64,000 nt of DNA, from assembly GCF_000717345.1 (NCBI RefSeq), contig NZ_JNZA01000030.1:19499-83498 (forward strand), in the 5' to 3' direction. Of this stretch, positions 36,407-44,177 are shown piece by piece. The position numbers and the translations under genes were made by a program. The stretch's first letter is position 1. Each line of letters begins with the position of its first letter. A model generated the notes under the pieces. That model did no database searches and was not told where the DNA came from. It saw only the letters and a list, made by a program, of their open reading frames with translations. This DNA comes from Streptomyces lydicus. Lineage in GTDB: Bacteria; Actinomycetota; Actinomycetes; Streptomycetales; Streptomycetaceae.

Positions 36407-36416
36407 CGTAAGCACG

Positions 36417-39233
36417 ATGACCGAGGACATGTCCCCTGCTGAACGCTATGCCGCCGCCAGGCTCCGGGCGGCCGAGCAGGCCACCGCACTCGCCCCTTTC
36501 CGAGAGATGTACGACTTCGAGCTGGACCCGTTCCAGATCGAGGCGTGCGAGGCCCTGGAGGCCGGGAAGGGCGTGCTGGTCGCGGCTCCCACCGGATCCG
36601 GCAAGACGATCGTCGGCGAGTTCGCCGTCCACCTGGCCCTGGAGCAGGGCCGCAAATGCTTCTACACCACGCCCATCAAGGCGCTTTCCAACCAGAAGTA
36701 CCAGGACCTGGTCAGGCGTTACGGTGCCGAGAAGGTCGGCCTGCTGACCGGTGACAACAGCGTCAACTCCGACGCACCGGTGATCGTGATGACCACCGAA
36801 GTGCTGCGCAACATGCTCTACGCGGGCTCGCAGTCGCTGGCCGGCCTCGGCTATGTGGTGATGGACGAGGTGCACTACCTCTCCGACCGCTTCCGCGGCG
36901 CCGTCTGGGAAGAGGTGATCATCCATCTTCCCGATTCCGTGACGCTGGTGTCACTGTCGGCGACGGTCTCCAACGCCGAGGAGTTCGGCGACTGGCTGGA
37001 CACCGTCCGCGGTGACACCGCGGTGATCGTCTCCGAGCACCGCCCGGTACCGCTGTGGCAGCACGTGCTCGCGGGCCGCCGGATATACGACCTCTTCGAG
37101 GAGCGGGACGGGCAGGGCGGCGGCCGCCGCGAGGTCAACCCCGACCTGGAGCGGCTGGCCCGTATGGAGAACAGCCGGCCGACGTTCGGCCGGGACAAGC
37201 GCCGGGGCCGCACGCTGCGCGAGGCGGACCGGGAGCGCGAGCGCAGGCAGCGCGCCAGGATCTGGACGCCGAGCCGGCCCGAGGTGATCGAACGCCTCGA
37301 CAACGAGGGCCTGTTGCCCGCGATCACCTTCATCTTCAGCCGCGCCGGCTGCGAGGCGGCCGTCCAGCAGTGCCTCTACTCGGGGCTGCGGCTCAACGAC
37401 CCGGAGGGCCGCGAGCAGGTCCGCCGCATCGTGGAGGCGCGGACGGCCGGGATCCCGGACGACGACCTCCATGTGCTCGGCTACTACGAGTGGCTGGAGG
37501 GCCTGGAGCGCGGTATCGCGGCGCACCACGCCGGGATGCTCCCGACGTTCAAGGAGGTCGTCGAGGAACTCTTCGTCAAGGGCCTGGTCAAGGCGGTCTT
37601 CGCCACCGAGACGCTGGCGCTGGGCATCAACATGCCGGCGCGCTCGGTCGTGCTGGAGAAGCTGGTGAAGTGGAACGGCGAGCAGCACGCCGACATCACC
37701 CCCGGCGAGTACACCCAGTTGACCGGCCGGGCCGGGCGCCGCGGCATCGACGTCGAGGGCCACGCGGTGGTGCTGTGGCAGCGCGGGATGAACCCGGGTG
37801 CGCTGGCCGGCCTCGCCGGGACGCGTACGTATCCGCTGCGGTCCTCTTTCAAGCCGTCGTACAACATGGCGGTCAATCTGGTCTCGCAGTTCGGCCGGCA
37901 CCGGTCGCGGGAGCTGCTGGAGATGTCCTTCGCGCAGTTCCAGGCCGACAAGTCGGTGGTCGGGATCTCGCGTCAGGTGCAGAAGAACGAGGAGGGGCTG
38001 GCGGGTTACCGGGGGTCGATGACCTGTCACCTCGGCGACTTCGAGGAGTACTCCCGGCTGCGGCGGGAGCTGAAGGATCGCGAGTCGGAGCTGGCCAAGC
38101 AGGGCGCGGCGCAGCGGCGGGTGGCGGCCGCGGCGGCGCTGGAGAAGCTCAAGCCCGGCGATGTCATCCATGTGCCGACCGGCAAGTACGCGGGGCTGGC
38201 GCTGGTCCTGGACCCGGGCATGCCCTCGGGGCGGACGAACGGCCACCGCGGCTTCGACGCGCAGGACGGCCCGCGGCCGCTGGTGCTGACCGCCGAGCGG
38301 CAGGTCAAGCGGCTCGGCTCGATCGACTTCCCGGTGCCGGTCGAGGCGCTGGACCGGATGCGGATCCCCAAGTCCTTCAACGCCCGCAGCCCGCAGTCGC
38401 GCCGCGACCTGGCGTCCGCGCTGCGCACCAAGGCCGGGCACCTGGTCCCGTCGCGGCACCGCAAGCCCCGTGCGGAGGCGGCCGACGACCGGGAGATCGC
38501 CCGGCTGCGTACGGCGATCCGCGCGCACCCCTGCCACGGCTGCGCCGAGCGCGAGGACCACGCCCGCTGGGCGGAGCGCTACCACCGACTGGCGCGTGAC
38601 ACCCGCCAGTTGGAGCGCCGCATCGAGGGCCGGACGAACACCATCGCCCGCACCTTCGACCGGATCTGCGCGCTGCTGACCGAGCTGGACTACCTCGAAG
38701 AGGACACGGTCACCGACGAGGGGCGCCGGCTGGCCCGGCTCTACGGCGAGCTGGACCTGCTGGCGAGCGAGTGCCTGCGCGAGGGCGTCTGGGAGGGGCT
38801 GGGCCCCGCGGAGCTCGCGGCCTGCGCCTCGGCGCTGGTGTACGAGGCGCGGCAGGCGGACGACGCGATGGCGCCCAAGCTGCCGGCCGGCAAGGCCCGC
38901 GAGGCGCTGGGCGAGATGGTCCGCATCTGGGGCCGGCTGGACGCCCTGGAGGAGGACCACCGCATCAACCAGGCAGAGGGCGTCGGCCAGCGTGAGCCGG
39001 ACCTCGGCTTCGCCTGGCCCGCGTACCGCTGGGCGTCCGGCTTCGGTCTCGACGAGGTGCTGCGCGAGGCGGAGATGCCCGCCGGCGACTTCGTGCGCTG
39101 GTGCAAGCAGCTGGTAGACATCCTCGGCCAGATCGCGGCCGCCGCGCCGCCCGGCAGCTCGGTGGCGCGTACCGCCCGCCGTGCGATGGACGGCGTGCTG
39201 CGCGGCGTGGTGGCGTACTCCTCGGTGGGCTGA
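36417..39233 (+). CDS. Ski2/Mtr4-like DEAD/DEAH-box RNA helicase
   Basis: This is a 938-residue helicase. Motifs in order: APTGSGKT (motif I, near residue 57), TPIKALSNQKYQDL (Ia), VMDEVHYLSDRFRG (II, DEVH), SLSATVSNAEEFGDW (III), ATETLALGINMPARSVVLEKLV (V) and QLTGRAGRRGIDVEG (VI). A long C-terminal region (about 550-938) corresponds to the arch/helical parts of the Ski2 family and includes HPCHGCAERE, a Cys-containing segment. Actinobacterial members (HelY) are thought to act on RNA; the target is unproven. I chose ATG at 36417; the upstream extension has no ribosome site. Confidence 0.92.
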   Translation: MTEDMSPAERYAAARLRAAEQATALAPFREMYDFELDPFQIEACEALEAGKGVLVAAPTGSGKTIVGEFAVHLALEQGRKCFYTTPIKALSNQKYQDLVRRYGAEKVGLLTGDNSVNSDAPVIVMTTEVLRNMLYAGSQSLAGLGYVVMDEVHYLSDRFRGAVWEEVIIHLPDSVTLVSLSATVSNAEEFGDWLDTVRGDTAVIVSEHRPVPLWQHVLAGRRIYDLFEERDGQGGGRREVNPDLERLARMENSRPTFGRDKRRGRTLREADRERERRQRARIWTPSRPEVIERLDNEGLLPAITFIFSRAGCEAAVQQCLYSGLRLNDPEGREQVRRIVEARTAGIPDDDLHVLGYYEWLEGLERGIAAHHAGMLPTFKEVVEELFVKGLVKAVFATETLALGINMPARSVVLEKLVKWNGEQHADITPGEYTQLTGRAGRRGIDVEGHAVVLWQRGMNPGALAGLAGTRTYPLRSSFKPSYNMAVNLVSQFGRHRSRELLEMSFAQFQADKSVVGISRQVQKNEEGLAGYRGSMTCHLGDFEEYSRLRRELKDRESELAKQGAAQRRVAAAAALEKLKPGDVIHVPTGKYAGLALVLDPGMPSGRTNGHRGFDAQDGPRPLVLTAERQVKRLGSIDFPVPVEALDRMRIPKSFNARSPQSRRDLASALRTKAGHLVPSRHRKPRAEAADDREIARLRTAIRAHPCHGCAEREDHARWAERYHRLARDTRQLERRIEGRTNTIARTFDRICALLTELDYLEEDTVTDEGRRLARLYGELDLLASECLREGVWEGLGPAELAACASALVYEARQADDAMAPKLPAGKAREALGEMVRIWGRLDALEEDHRINQAEGVGQREPDLGFAWPAYRWASGFGLDEVLREAEMPAGDFVRWCKQLVDILGQIAAAAPPGSSVARTARRAMDGVLRGVVAYSSVG

Positions 39234-39262
39234 GCGGCTCCGGCCGGCCGGGCCCGGACCAC

Positions 39263-39307
39263 ACGACGGCGCCGCGTTCCCGTACGACGGGAGCGCGGCG
39301 CCGTCGT
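39263..39307. terminator. Bidirectional terminator
   Basis: A 21-bp stem with one mismatch (outer arms ACGACGGCGCCGCG and CGCGGCGCCGTCGT, inner TCCCGT/ACGGGA, loop ACG) separates the convergent helicase and monooxygenase genes. Confidence 0.85.
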
Positions 39308-39343
39308 TCGTCCGGGCGGCCTCCTACGCCACCCGGGCGGCCG

Positions 39344-40453
39344 TTACGACGCCTGACGGGTCGCCCGCTCCGCGTCCCGCTTGGCGACCTCCTCGCGGAC
39401 GAGCGGGATGACGTGGCGGCCGAAGTCGATGGCGTCGTCGAGCAGGTCGTAGCCGCGGGCGGAGAGGATGTCGACGCCCAGGTCGTAGTAGTCGAGCAGG
39501 GCCGCGGCGACGGTCTCCGGTGTGCCCACCAGGGCGGTGGAGTTGCCGGCGCCGCCGGTCTCCGCGGCGGTCGGGGTCCACAGCGCCCGGTCGTGCCGCT
39601 CGCCCTCGGCGGCCACCGCGAGCAGCCGCTGCGACCCGGCGTTCTGCGGGTTCGTCAGCGGGTGGCGGCGGCTGAGCGCCCCGCCGGCCTTGCGCGCCCG
39701 GATCCGGTCCAGGGTGCGGTGCGCCTTTTCCCAGGCCAGTTCCTCGGTGGGCGCGATGATCGGCCGGAAGGCGACCTGGATGCGGGGCACGTCGGTGCGC
39801 CCGGCCGCGCGTGCCGCCGCCTTCACCGAGGCGATCTGCTCGGCGGTCTGCGCCAGCGGCTCGCCCCACAGGCAGTAGATGTCCGCCTCGGCGCCGCCCG
39901 CCGCGTACGCCGCCGGGGAGGAGCCGCCGAACGACACCTGCGGATGCGGCTGTTGGACGGGGAAGGTGTCCGAGACGAAGTCGTGGAAGCGGTAGTGGGT
40001 GCCCTCGTGGTCGAAGGGCTCGTGGGTGGTCCAGATCTTCTTGACGATGCGGAGGTATTCGCGGGTGCGGTCGTAGCGTTCGTCCTTGGTGAGGGTGTCG
40101 CCCTCCCGCCGCTGCTCGTGGTCGTTGCCGCCGGTGATGAAGTGCACCGCGAGCCGGCCGTCGCTGATCCGGTCCAGCGTTGCGAAGGTCTTCGCGGCGA
40201 ACGTCGGATACGAGACGTTGGGGCGGTGCGCCACCAGGATCTGCAGGGTGTCGGTGCGGGCGGCGACGAAGGCGGCGGCCGGGGACGGGTCGGGGGAGCC
40301 GGAACCGTAGGCGAACAGCACCCGGTCCCAGCCGTGGTCCTCGTGGGCGCGGGCGAGTTTGAGTGTGTAGTCCTTGTCGAAGGACGCGCCGGAGCGCGGG
40401 TTGACTTCGGAACCGTCGTGGGTCGCGGCAATGCCGAGGAACTCGACAGGCAT
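39344..40453 (-). CDS. FMNH2-dependent alkanesulfonate monooxygenase-like protein
   Basis: This 369-residue protein of the bacterial luciferase-like family is closest in pattern to SsuD: MPVEFLGIAATHDGSEVNPR at the start, ILVAHRPNVSYPTFAAKTFA, the FMN-binding ITGGNDHEQRREGD and SFGGSSPAAYAAG. SsuD releases sulphite from alkanesulfonates when sulphate is scarce. No flavin reductase or sulfonate ABC transporter is adjacent here. It is preceded by a 25-codon leader with tandem Cys codons at 40571-40648, which fits control by cysteine supply. Confidence 0.88.
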   Translation of the reverse strand: MPVEFLGIAATHDGSEVNPRSGASFDKDYTLKLARAHEDHGWDRVLFAYGSGSPDPSPAAAFVAARTDTLQILVAHRPNVSYPTFAAKTFATLDRISDGRLAVHFITGGNDHEQRREGDTLTKDERYDRTREYLRIVKKIWTTHEPFDHEGTHYRFHDFVSDTFPVQQPHPQVSFGGSSPAAYAAGGAEADIYCLWGEPLAQTAEQIASVKAAARAAGRTDVPRIQVAFRPIIAPTEELAWEKAHRTLDRIRARKAGGALSRRHPLTNPQNAGSQRLLAVAAEGERHDRALWTPTAAETGGAGNSTALVGTPETVAAALLDYYDLGVDILSARGYDLLDDAIDFGRHVIPLVREEVAKRDAERATRQAS

Positions 40454-40570
40454 GGGTGGCCTCGTCTTCTCGTGGTCAGGCGCTGGTGGGCAGGCGCCGG
40501 CAGCCGTCGGGCGGGCCGGGCGTGCGGGCGTACGGAAGCCGTACGGACAGGAGCACTGCGCGGGGAGAAG

Positions 40571-40648
40571 TCAGCGGCAACAGGAGGCCGACCACACCCG
40601 ACCGAAGTCGATGTGGTCGCGGGTGACGAGCCGCTGCGAAGGACGCAT
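40571..40648 (-). CDS. Cysteine-codon leader peptide upstream of the alkanesulfonate monooxygenase gene
   Basis: This 25-codon open frame starts at ATG 40648 and stops 117 bp before the monooxygenase start. The peptide contains RDHIDFGRV and ends SASCCR, with adjacent Cys codons TGT-TGC just before the final Arg and stop codon. It resembles the putative leader peptides found in front of sulphur-assimilation genes in streptomycetes, and the poly-cysteine upstream ORFs described in mycobacteria. Ribosomes stalling at the Cys codons would signal low cysteine. The frame is too short for ordinary gene calling. Confidence 0.7.
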   Translation of the reverse strand: MRPSQRLVTRDHIDFGRVWSASCCR

Positions 40649-40654
40649 GCGCTC

Positions 40655-40684
40655 AGTGGAACAGGTAGATGTATGCGCCGTCAA
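40655..40684 (-). promoter_or_regulatory. Promoter of the leader peptide, possibly leaderless
   Basis: On the minus strand TTGACG (40679-40684) is followed after 18 bp by TCCACT (40655-40660), then 6 bp and the ATG. This places the transcription start on or next to the start codon. No ribosome site is apparent. Confidence 0.5.
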
Positions 40685-40777
40685 CCAATTGCCGTGGCGG
40701 GCGGCCCCGTTGGCGCCGGACGGCCCGGGGCGGGCGGGCGCCGCGTAGGCACGCGCCGACCGGGGCAGGATGCGTCC

Positions 40778-41134
40778 ATGGGTGCGCAGGGTGGCGGAGG
40801 GGCGGCCGGGGTGCGGCGCTTGGGCATGGTCATCGGGCTGCGGCCGGAACACCGCGAGGAGTACCTGCGGCTGCACGCGGAGGTCTGGCCCGAGGTACTG
40901 ACCACGATCACCGCCTGCAACCTCCGCAACTACTCGATCTTCCGCCACGGCGATCTGCTGTTCTCGTACGCCGAGTACGTCGGTGACGACTACGCCGCCG
41001 ACATGGCCGCGATGGCCGCCGACCCGGCAACCCAGCGGTGGTGGCGGCTGACCGCCCCCTGCCAGGAACAGACGGAGGGGGCGGTGCCGGGGGAGTGGTG
41101 GACGCCGCTGCGGGAGGTCTTCCACCACGACTAG
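40778..41134 (+). CDS. L-rhamnose mutarotase-like protein
   Basis: This 118-residue protein has the RhaM/YiiL pattern: GLRPEHREEYLRLHAEVWPE with the conserved His, ITACNLRNYSIFRHGDLLFS, YAEYVGDDYAADMAAMAADP and TQRWWRLTAPCQEQ. RhaM interconverts alpha- and beta-rhamnopyranose (dimeric ferredoxin-like fold). I use ATG at 40778; an internal ATG at 40826 would also keep the conserved core. No other rhamnose gene is adjacent. Confidence 0.85.
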   Translation: MGAQGGGGAAGVRRLGMVIGLRPEHREEYLRLHAEVWPEVLTTITACNLRNYSIFRHGDLLFSYAEYVGDDYAADMAAMAADPATQRWWRLTAPCQEQTEGAVPGEWWTPLREVFHHD

Positions 41135-41222
41135 GTGTATTGACCTGGAACGTTGTTCACCACAGGGGCGCCATCGAATTTCCCCCTTGGCAGGCCCGCC
41201 CGGACCGCAGTCCCGCCCTGGG

Positions 41223-41657
41223 CTATCCCGCGGCACCGCCGGGCGTCGGCATGACACCAAGCTGCTGGAGGAAGCCGAGGAGGTCCTTGTCCGACCACTT
41301 TTCGGCGAGCTTGCCGTTCTCGACGCGATGCATCACTGTCGCGGTCATCGTGATCGGCCTACCGGTGGCAGGGATGCCCGGGAGGTCCCTCTCGTGCACT
41401 CCACGAGCCGTCAGCCGCGTCACGACCCTGTCGCCCTCCGCGATCTGGTCTTCGATCTCGTGGGTTCCGGGTGTGGCGTCCCAGAACAGGCGGAAAGCCT
41501 GCTTGAGTCCCTCACGACCGGGTGCGAACCCTGGAAACGGTGGCGGCGAGTGGTCCTGGTAGTCCTCGGCCACGAGAGCGTCCATGGCATCCAGGTTGCC
41601 CTCGTCGATCTCCTGGTAGAAGCGGCGAACCAGCCTCTTGTTCTCCTCGGTGGACAC
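41223..41657 (-). CDS. SnoaL-like polyketide-cyclase-fold protein
   Basis: This 144-residue protein of the NTF2-like/SnoaL fold starts at GTG 41657, after GAGAGG. NKRLVRRFYQEIDEGNLDAM is the typical first helix, followed by LVAEDYQDHSPPPF, GREGLKQAFRLFWDATP and the strand EGDRVVTRLTARGVHERDLP. Such proteins include cyclases, isomerases and many uncharacterised members. No polyketide genes are nearby, so no substrate is proposed. Confidence 0.85.
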   Translation of the reverse strand: MSTEENKRLVRRFYQEIDEGNLDAMDALVAEDYQDHSPPPFPGFAPGREGLKQAFRLFWDATPGTHEIEDQIAEGDRVVTRLTARGVHERDLPGIPATGRPITMTATVMHRVENGKLAEKWSDKDLLGFLQQLGVMPTPGGAAG

Positions 41658-41819
41658 CGGAACCTCTCTGCGCGCTCACTTCGTGCTGCCGGAACGGCAC
41701 CTACAACCCGCATTGTCATCTGTCGGCTCCCTGTCGGCACCCACGGCGCGCCAGGCCACGCGGGCATCCGCTCAGAAACGGCTACCCAGGTGACTCAGCG
41801 CCCCGATGGCAGGCAAACG

Positions 41820-42284
41820 TTATTTGCGGCGCGGTGCGGCGCGGTGCGGTGCGGCGCGGCGGGTGCGGCGGCGGACGACGGCCCGGAGGGCGAGGAAGAG
41901 CAGCACGCCGAACGGGGAGAGCAGCACGGTCAGCACCAGCAGCGGCCCCATGACCAGCGGGTGGATCCGCAGCGTACGGGCCTCCCGGTACATCCACTGC
42001 CCCAGGAACAGATCCCAGGCGATCACCTGCGCCCAGATCGCGCCGGCCCCGCCGCCGAGCCGCAGCAACTCCTGGAAGCCGGCCAGATCGGGGTGGCTGA
42101 CGGCGGCCCACAGCTGCGGGAACACCCCGGCGGCCAGCACGAGGTAGACCGCGAGGACCGGCACCATCGGCAGCGGCGAGGCGGCGATCCGGTCGGTGAA
42201 GCGCCACCCGGGGGCCAGGATCATCAGCGCCCAGAACGGTGCCGCGAGCAGGAAGGCCAGGTCGAAGAGGGTGCTGTTGGTCAT
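41820..42284 (-). CDS. ABA4-like (DUF4281) integral membrane protein
   Basis: This 154-residue protein has four predicted membrane helices. The stretch IWAQVIAWDLFLGQWMYREA followed by LVMGPLLVLTVLLSPFGVLLF matches the ABA4-like family, named after a plant protein needed for neoxanthin synthesis but of unknown biochemical activity in bacteria. The C-terminus is Arg-rich. Its ATG overlaps the stop codon of the upstream membrane-protein gene (ATGA), so the two are translationally coupled. Confidence 0.75.
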   Translation of the reverse strand: MTNSTLFDLAFLLAAPFWALMILAPGWRFTDRIAASPLPMVPVLAVYLVLAAGVFPQLWAAVSHPDLAGFQELLRLGGGAGAIWAQVIAWDLFLGQWMYREARTLRIHPLVMGPLLVLTVLLSPFGVLLFLALRAVVRRRTRRAAPHRAAPRRK

Positions 42285-43246
42285 CGCGGCAACTCCGGTG
42301 CGGTGAGGGGGGACAGGGCGGGGCCGGCGCCGGCGCCCGGGCCGTCCGCCGGGCGGCGCAGGGCCGCGTACGTCCCGGCCGCGGTGGCTGCCACCAGGAC
42401 GCCGAGCGCACCCAGCGTCGGGGCGTCGGGGTGGATCAGTGCCTGGCCGCGCAGCGCCTGCCAGGTCACCAGCGCCAGCAGCCCGGTGAGGAAGCCGGCT
42501 GCGACCAGTACCAGGCGCAGCCGGGTCCGCTCGCTCCGCAGCCGGCCGGCCCGCCCGGCCAGCGCCTCGATCCCGTAGAGGAACAGCGGCAGCGCCTGGA
42601 GGGCGTGCATGCCGACGAAGTGCGGGACGCGCAGATCGCCGCCGGTGGTGTTCCAGCCGGTGAGCGGCATGGCCGGGCCGCCGTCGGGGACGCCGACGCT
42701 GTGCGCGCCGACGACGGTCCGCAGGGCGCCCGCGGCCTGCTGCTCGGGGGTGGGGGCCAGCATCAGCCCGCCGACCAGCAGGCCGGCCAGGGCGATCAGC
42801 GCGCCGAGCCGGATCGCCCAGGTGACGGCCCGGTCGCCGAGGCGGGCCCGCAGGAGCAGCACCGCGATGACGAGGGTGCCGAGCCACAGGACCACGATGG
42901 TGAGCCCCATGACCACGAACAGCGCCCGGTCCAGCGGGGTTTCGACGTTGAAGTGGCTGCGCCGGCCGCGGGCGGCCTGCCCGGTGATGACGGCCATCTC
43001 GACGATGCCGGCCGCCACGACGGTGCGGGCGGCCCATCGGCCGGTCCGCCCCGGCGCCGGGTGCCGGGAGAGCATCCAGGCGAGCGTCAGCCCGTAGGCG
43101 GCGAACGACACCGCGAACTTGAACGGCTTGAACCAGATCGGTGCCCCGGCCAGCACCCGGTCGTCGAGGACCAGGCCGGCCGCGGTGACGGCCGCGAGTG
43201 CGGCCATCGCCCAGGAGAAGGCGAGCAGTGAACGGTATCTGGACAT
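42281..43246 (-). CDS. Polytopic membrane protein of unknown function
   Basis: This 321-residue protein has about eight hydrophobic segments. A conserved-looking segment near the N-terminus, LAGAPIWFKPFKFAVSFAAY, and a histidine-bearing loop, DLRVPHFVGMHALQALPLFL, suggest a specific rather than generic transporter fold, but I do not recognise the family. It overlaps the ABA4-like gene by 4 bp. The operon faces a MerR-type regulator across a 155-bp gap rich in GATAG/CTATC repeats, so expression is probably controlled by that regulator. Confidence 0.75.
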   Translation of the reverse strand: MSRYRSLLAFSWAMAALAAVTAAGLVLDDRVLAGAPIWFKPFKFAVSFAAYGLTLAWMLSRHPAPGRTGRWAARTVVAAGIVEMAVITGQAARGRRSHFNVETPLDRALFVVMGLTIVVLWLGTLVIAVLLLRARLGDRAVTWAIRLGALIALAGLLVGGLMLAPTPEQQAAGALRTVVGAHSVGVPDGGPAMPLTGWNTTGGDLRVPHFVGMHALQALPLFLYGIEALAGRAGRLRSERTRLRLVLVAAGFLTGLLALVTWQALRGQALIHPDAPTLGALGVLVAATAAGTYAALRRPADGPGAGAGPALSPLTAPELPR

Positions 43247-43268
43247 ACGGATCCCCCCGGAGAGTATG

Positions 43269-43306
43269 GATAGTGGCGCTAACCGCTATCTGATAGCAGG
43301 ACTATC
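43269..43306. promoter_or_regulatory. Cluster of GATAG/CTATC inverted repeats (probable operator)
   Basis: There are four half-sites at 43269, 43286, 43292 and 43302. The pair GATAGTGG - 6 bp - CCGCTATC (43269-43290) matches at 7 of 8 positions, and GCTATC-T-GATAGC (43285-43297) is perfect. The cluster lies 23-60 bp upstream of the membrane operon and 96 bp or more upstream of the MerR-type gene. Confidence 0.65.
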
Positions 43307-43401
43307 TAAGATGAGGGCCGGATTGGCAAGGCCGGGAGTGGGCAGGGCGCCCGGAAAGCACACGGCGCCGGGTGGGAACCCGGCGCGGGAAAGGGCGGCA
43401 G

Positions 43402-44061
43402 ATGCGCATCGGGGAGTTGAGTCGCGCGACGGGCGTCGCGGTCCCGACGATCAAGTACTACGTCCGCGAGGGGCTGCTGCCCGCGGGCCGGCTGACCAGC
43501 CCCAACCAGGCGCGTTACGACGACGGTCACGTGCGCAGGCTGCGGCTGATCCGCGGGCTGATGGACGTCGGCGGGCTCTCGGTCTCGGCCGTCCGCGAGG
43601 TGCTGGCCGCCGTCGACTCGCCGCGGGAGCCGGTGCACAAGGTCCTCGGCGCGGCCCAGCTGGCGATCACCCCGCCGCCGGCGGTGACCCCGGACGGCAT
43701 GGAGGCGGCGCGCGGGAAGGTCGCGGAGATCATCCGCCGGCGCGGCTGGCGGGTGGGGGACGACAACCCCGCCGTCGAGGCGCTGGCCGTGGCGCTGGCC
43801 ACCTTCGAGGGCATCGGCCACGGTGACTTCGAGGAGGTCGTGGACGACTACGCCGCGGCCTGCGAGCGGGTGGCCGAAGCCGATCTGGCCTGGGTGGGCC
43901 GCAACGCGGAGGTCGACGGCCTGGTGGAGAGCGTCGTGGTGGGGACGGTCCTGGGGGACGCGGTCCTGACGGCGATGCGGCGGTTGGCGCACGTGGACGC
44001 CTCGGCCCGCCGGTACGAGCAGGGGACGGGAGGCCCGGCGGGCGCGTCCGGGACGGCGTAG
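43402..44061 (+). CDS. MerR-family transcriptional regulator
   Basis: This 219-residue regulator starts at ATG 43402 after AAGGG. The N-terminal winged helix is MRIGELSRATGVAVPTIKYY, followed by VREGLLPAGRLTSPNQARYD and the RRLRLIRGLMDVGGLSVSAV helix of the family. The C-terminal part (about 75-219) is long, helical and lacks the metal-binding cysteines of MerR/SoxR, so a small-molecule or protein signal is likelier. It is divergent from the two-gene membrane operon, which is probably its target. Confidence 0.88.
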   Translation: MRIGELSRATGVAVPTIKYYVREGLLPAGRLTSPNQARYDDGHVRRLRLIRGLMDVGGLSVSAVREVLAAVDSPREPVHKVLGAAQLAITPPPAVTPDGMEAARGKVAEIIRRRGWRVGDDNPAVEALAVALATFEGIGHGDFEEVVDDYAAACERVAEADLAWVGRNAEVDGLVESVVVGTVLGDAVLTAMRRLAHVDASARRYEQGTGGPAGASGTA

Positions 44062-44064
44062 GCC

Positions 44065-44097
44065 GTGTCTTTCGGATCATGCCGGGCCGAAAGACAC
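44065..44097 (+). terminator. Terminator of the MerR-family gene
   Basis: Perfect 11-bp arms GTGTCTTTCGG and CCGAAAGACAC begin 4 bp after the stop codon. Confidence 0.75.
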
Positions 44098-44123
44098 TGC
44101 CCAGGCGTCGGTGGGCCGGACAC

Positions 44124-44161
44124 GGGTGCGGCCCGGCCGCCGGAACGGCCGGGTCGCACCC
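44124..44161 (-). terminator. Terminator of the siderophore-interacting protein gene
   Basis: Arms GGGTGCG/CGCACCC and CCCGGCCG/CGGCCGGG form a two-part stem around a short loop, 17 bp beyond the stop codon of the minus-strand gene. Confidence 0.65.
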
Positions 44162-44177
44162 GGGTGATGACGAGCGG

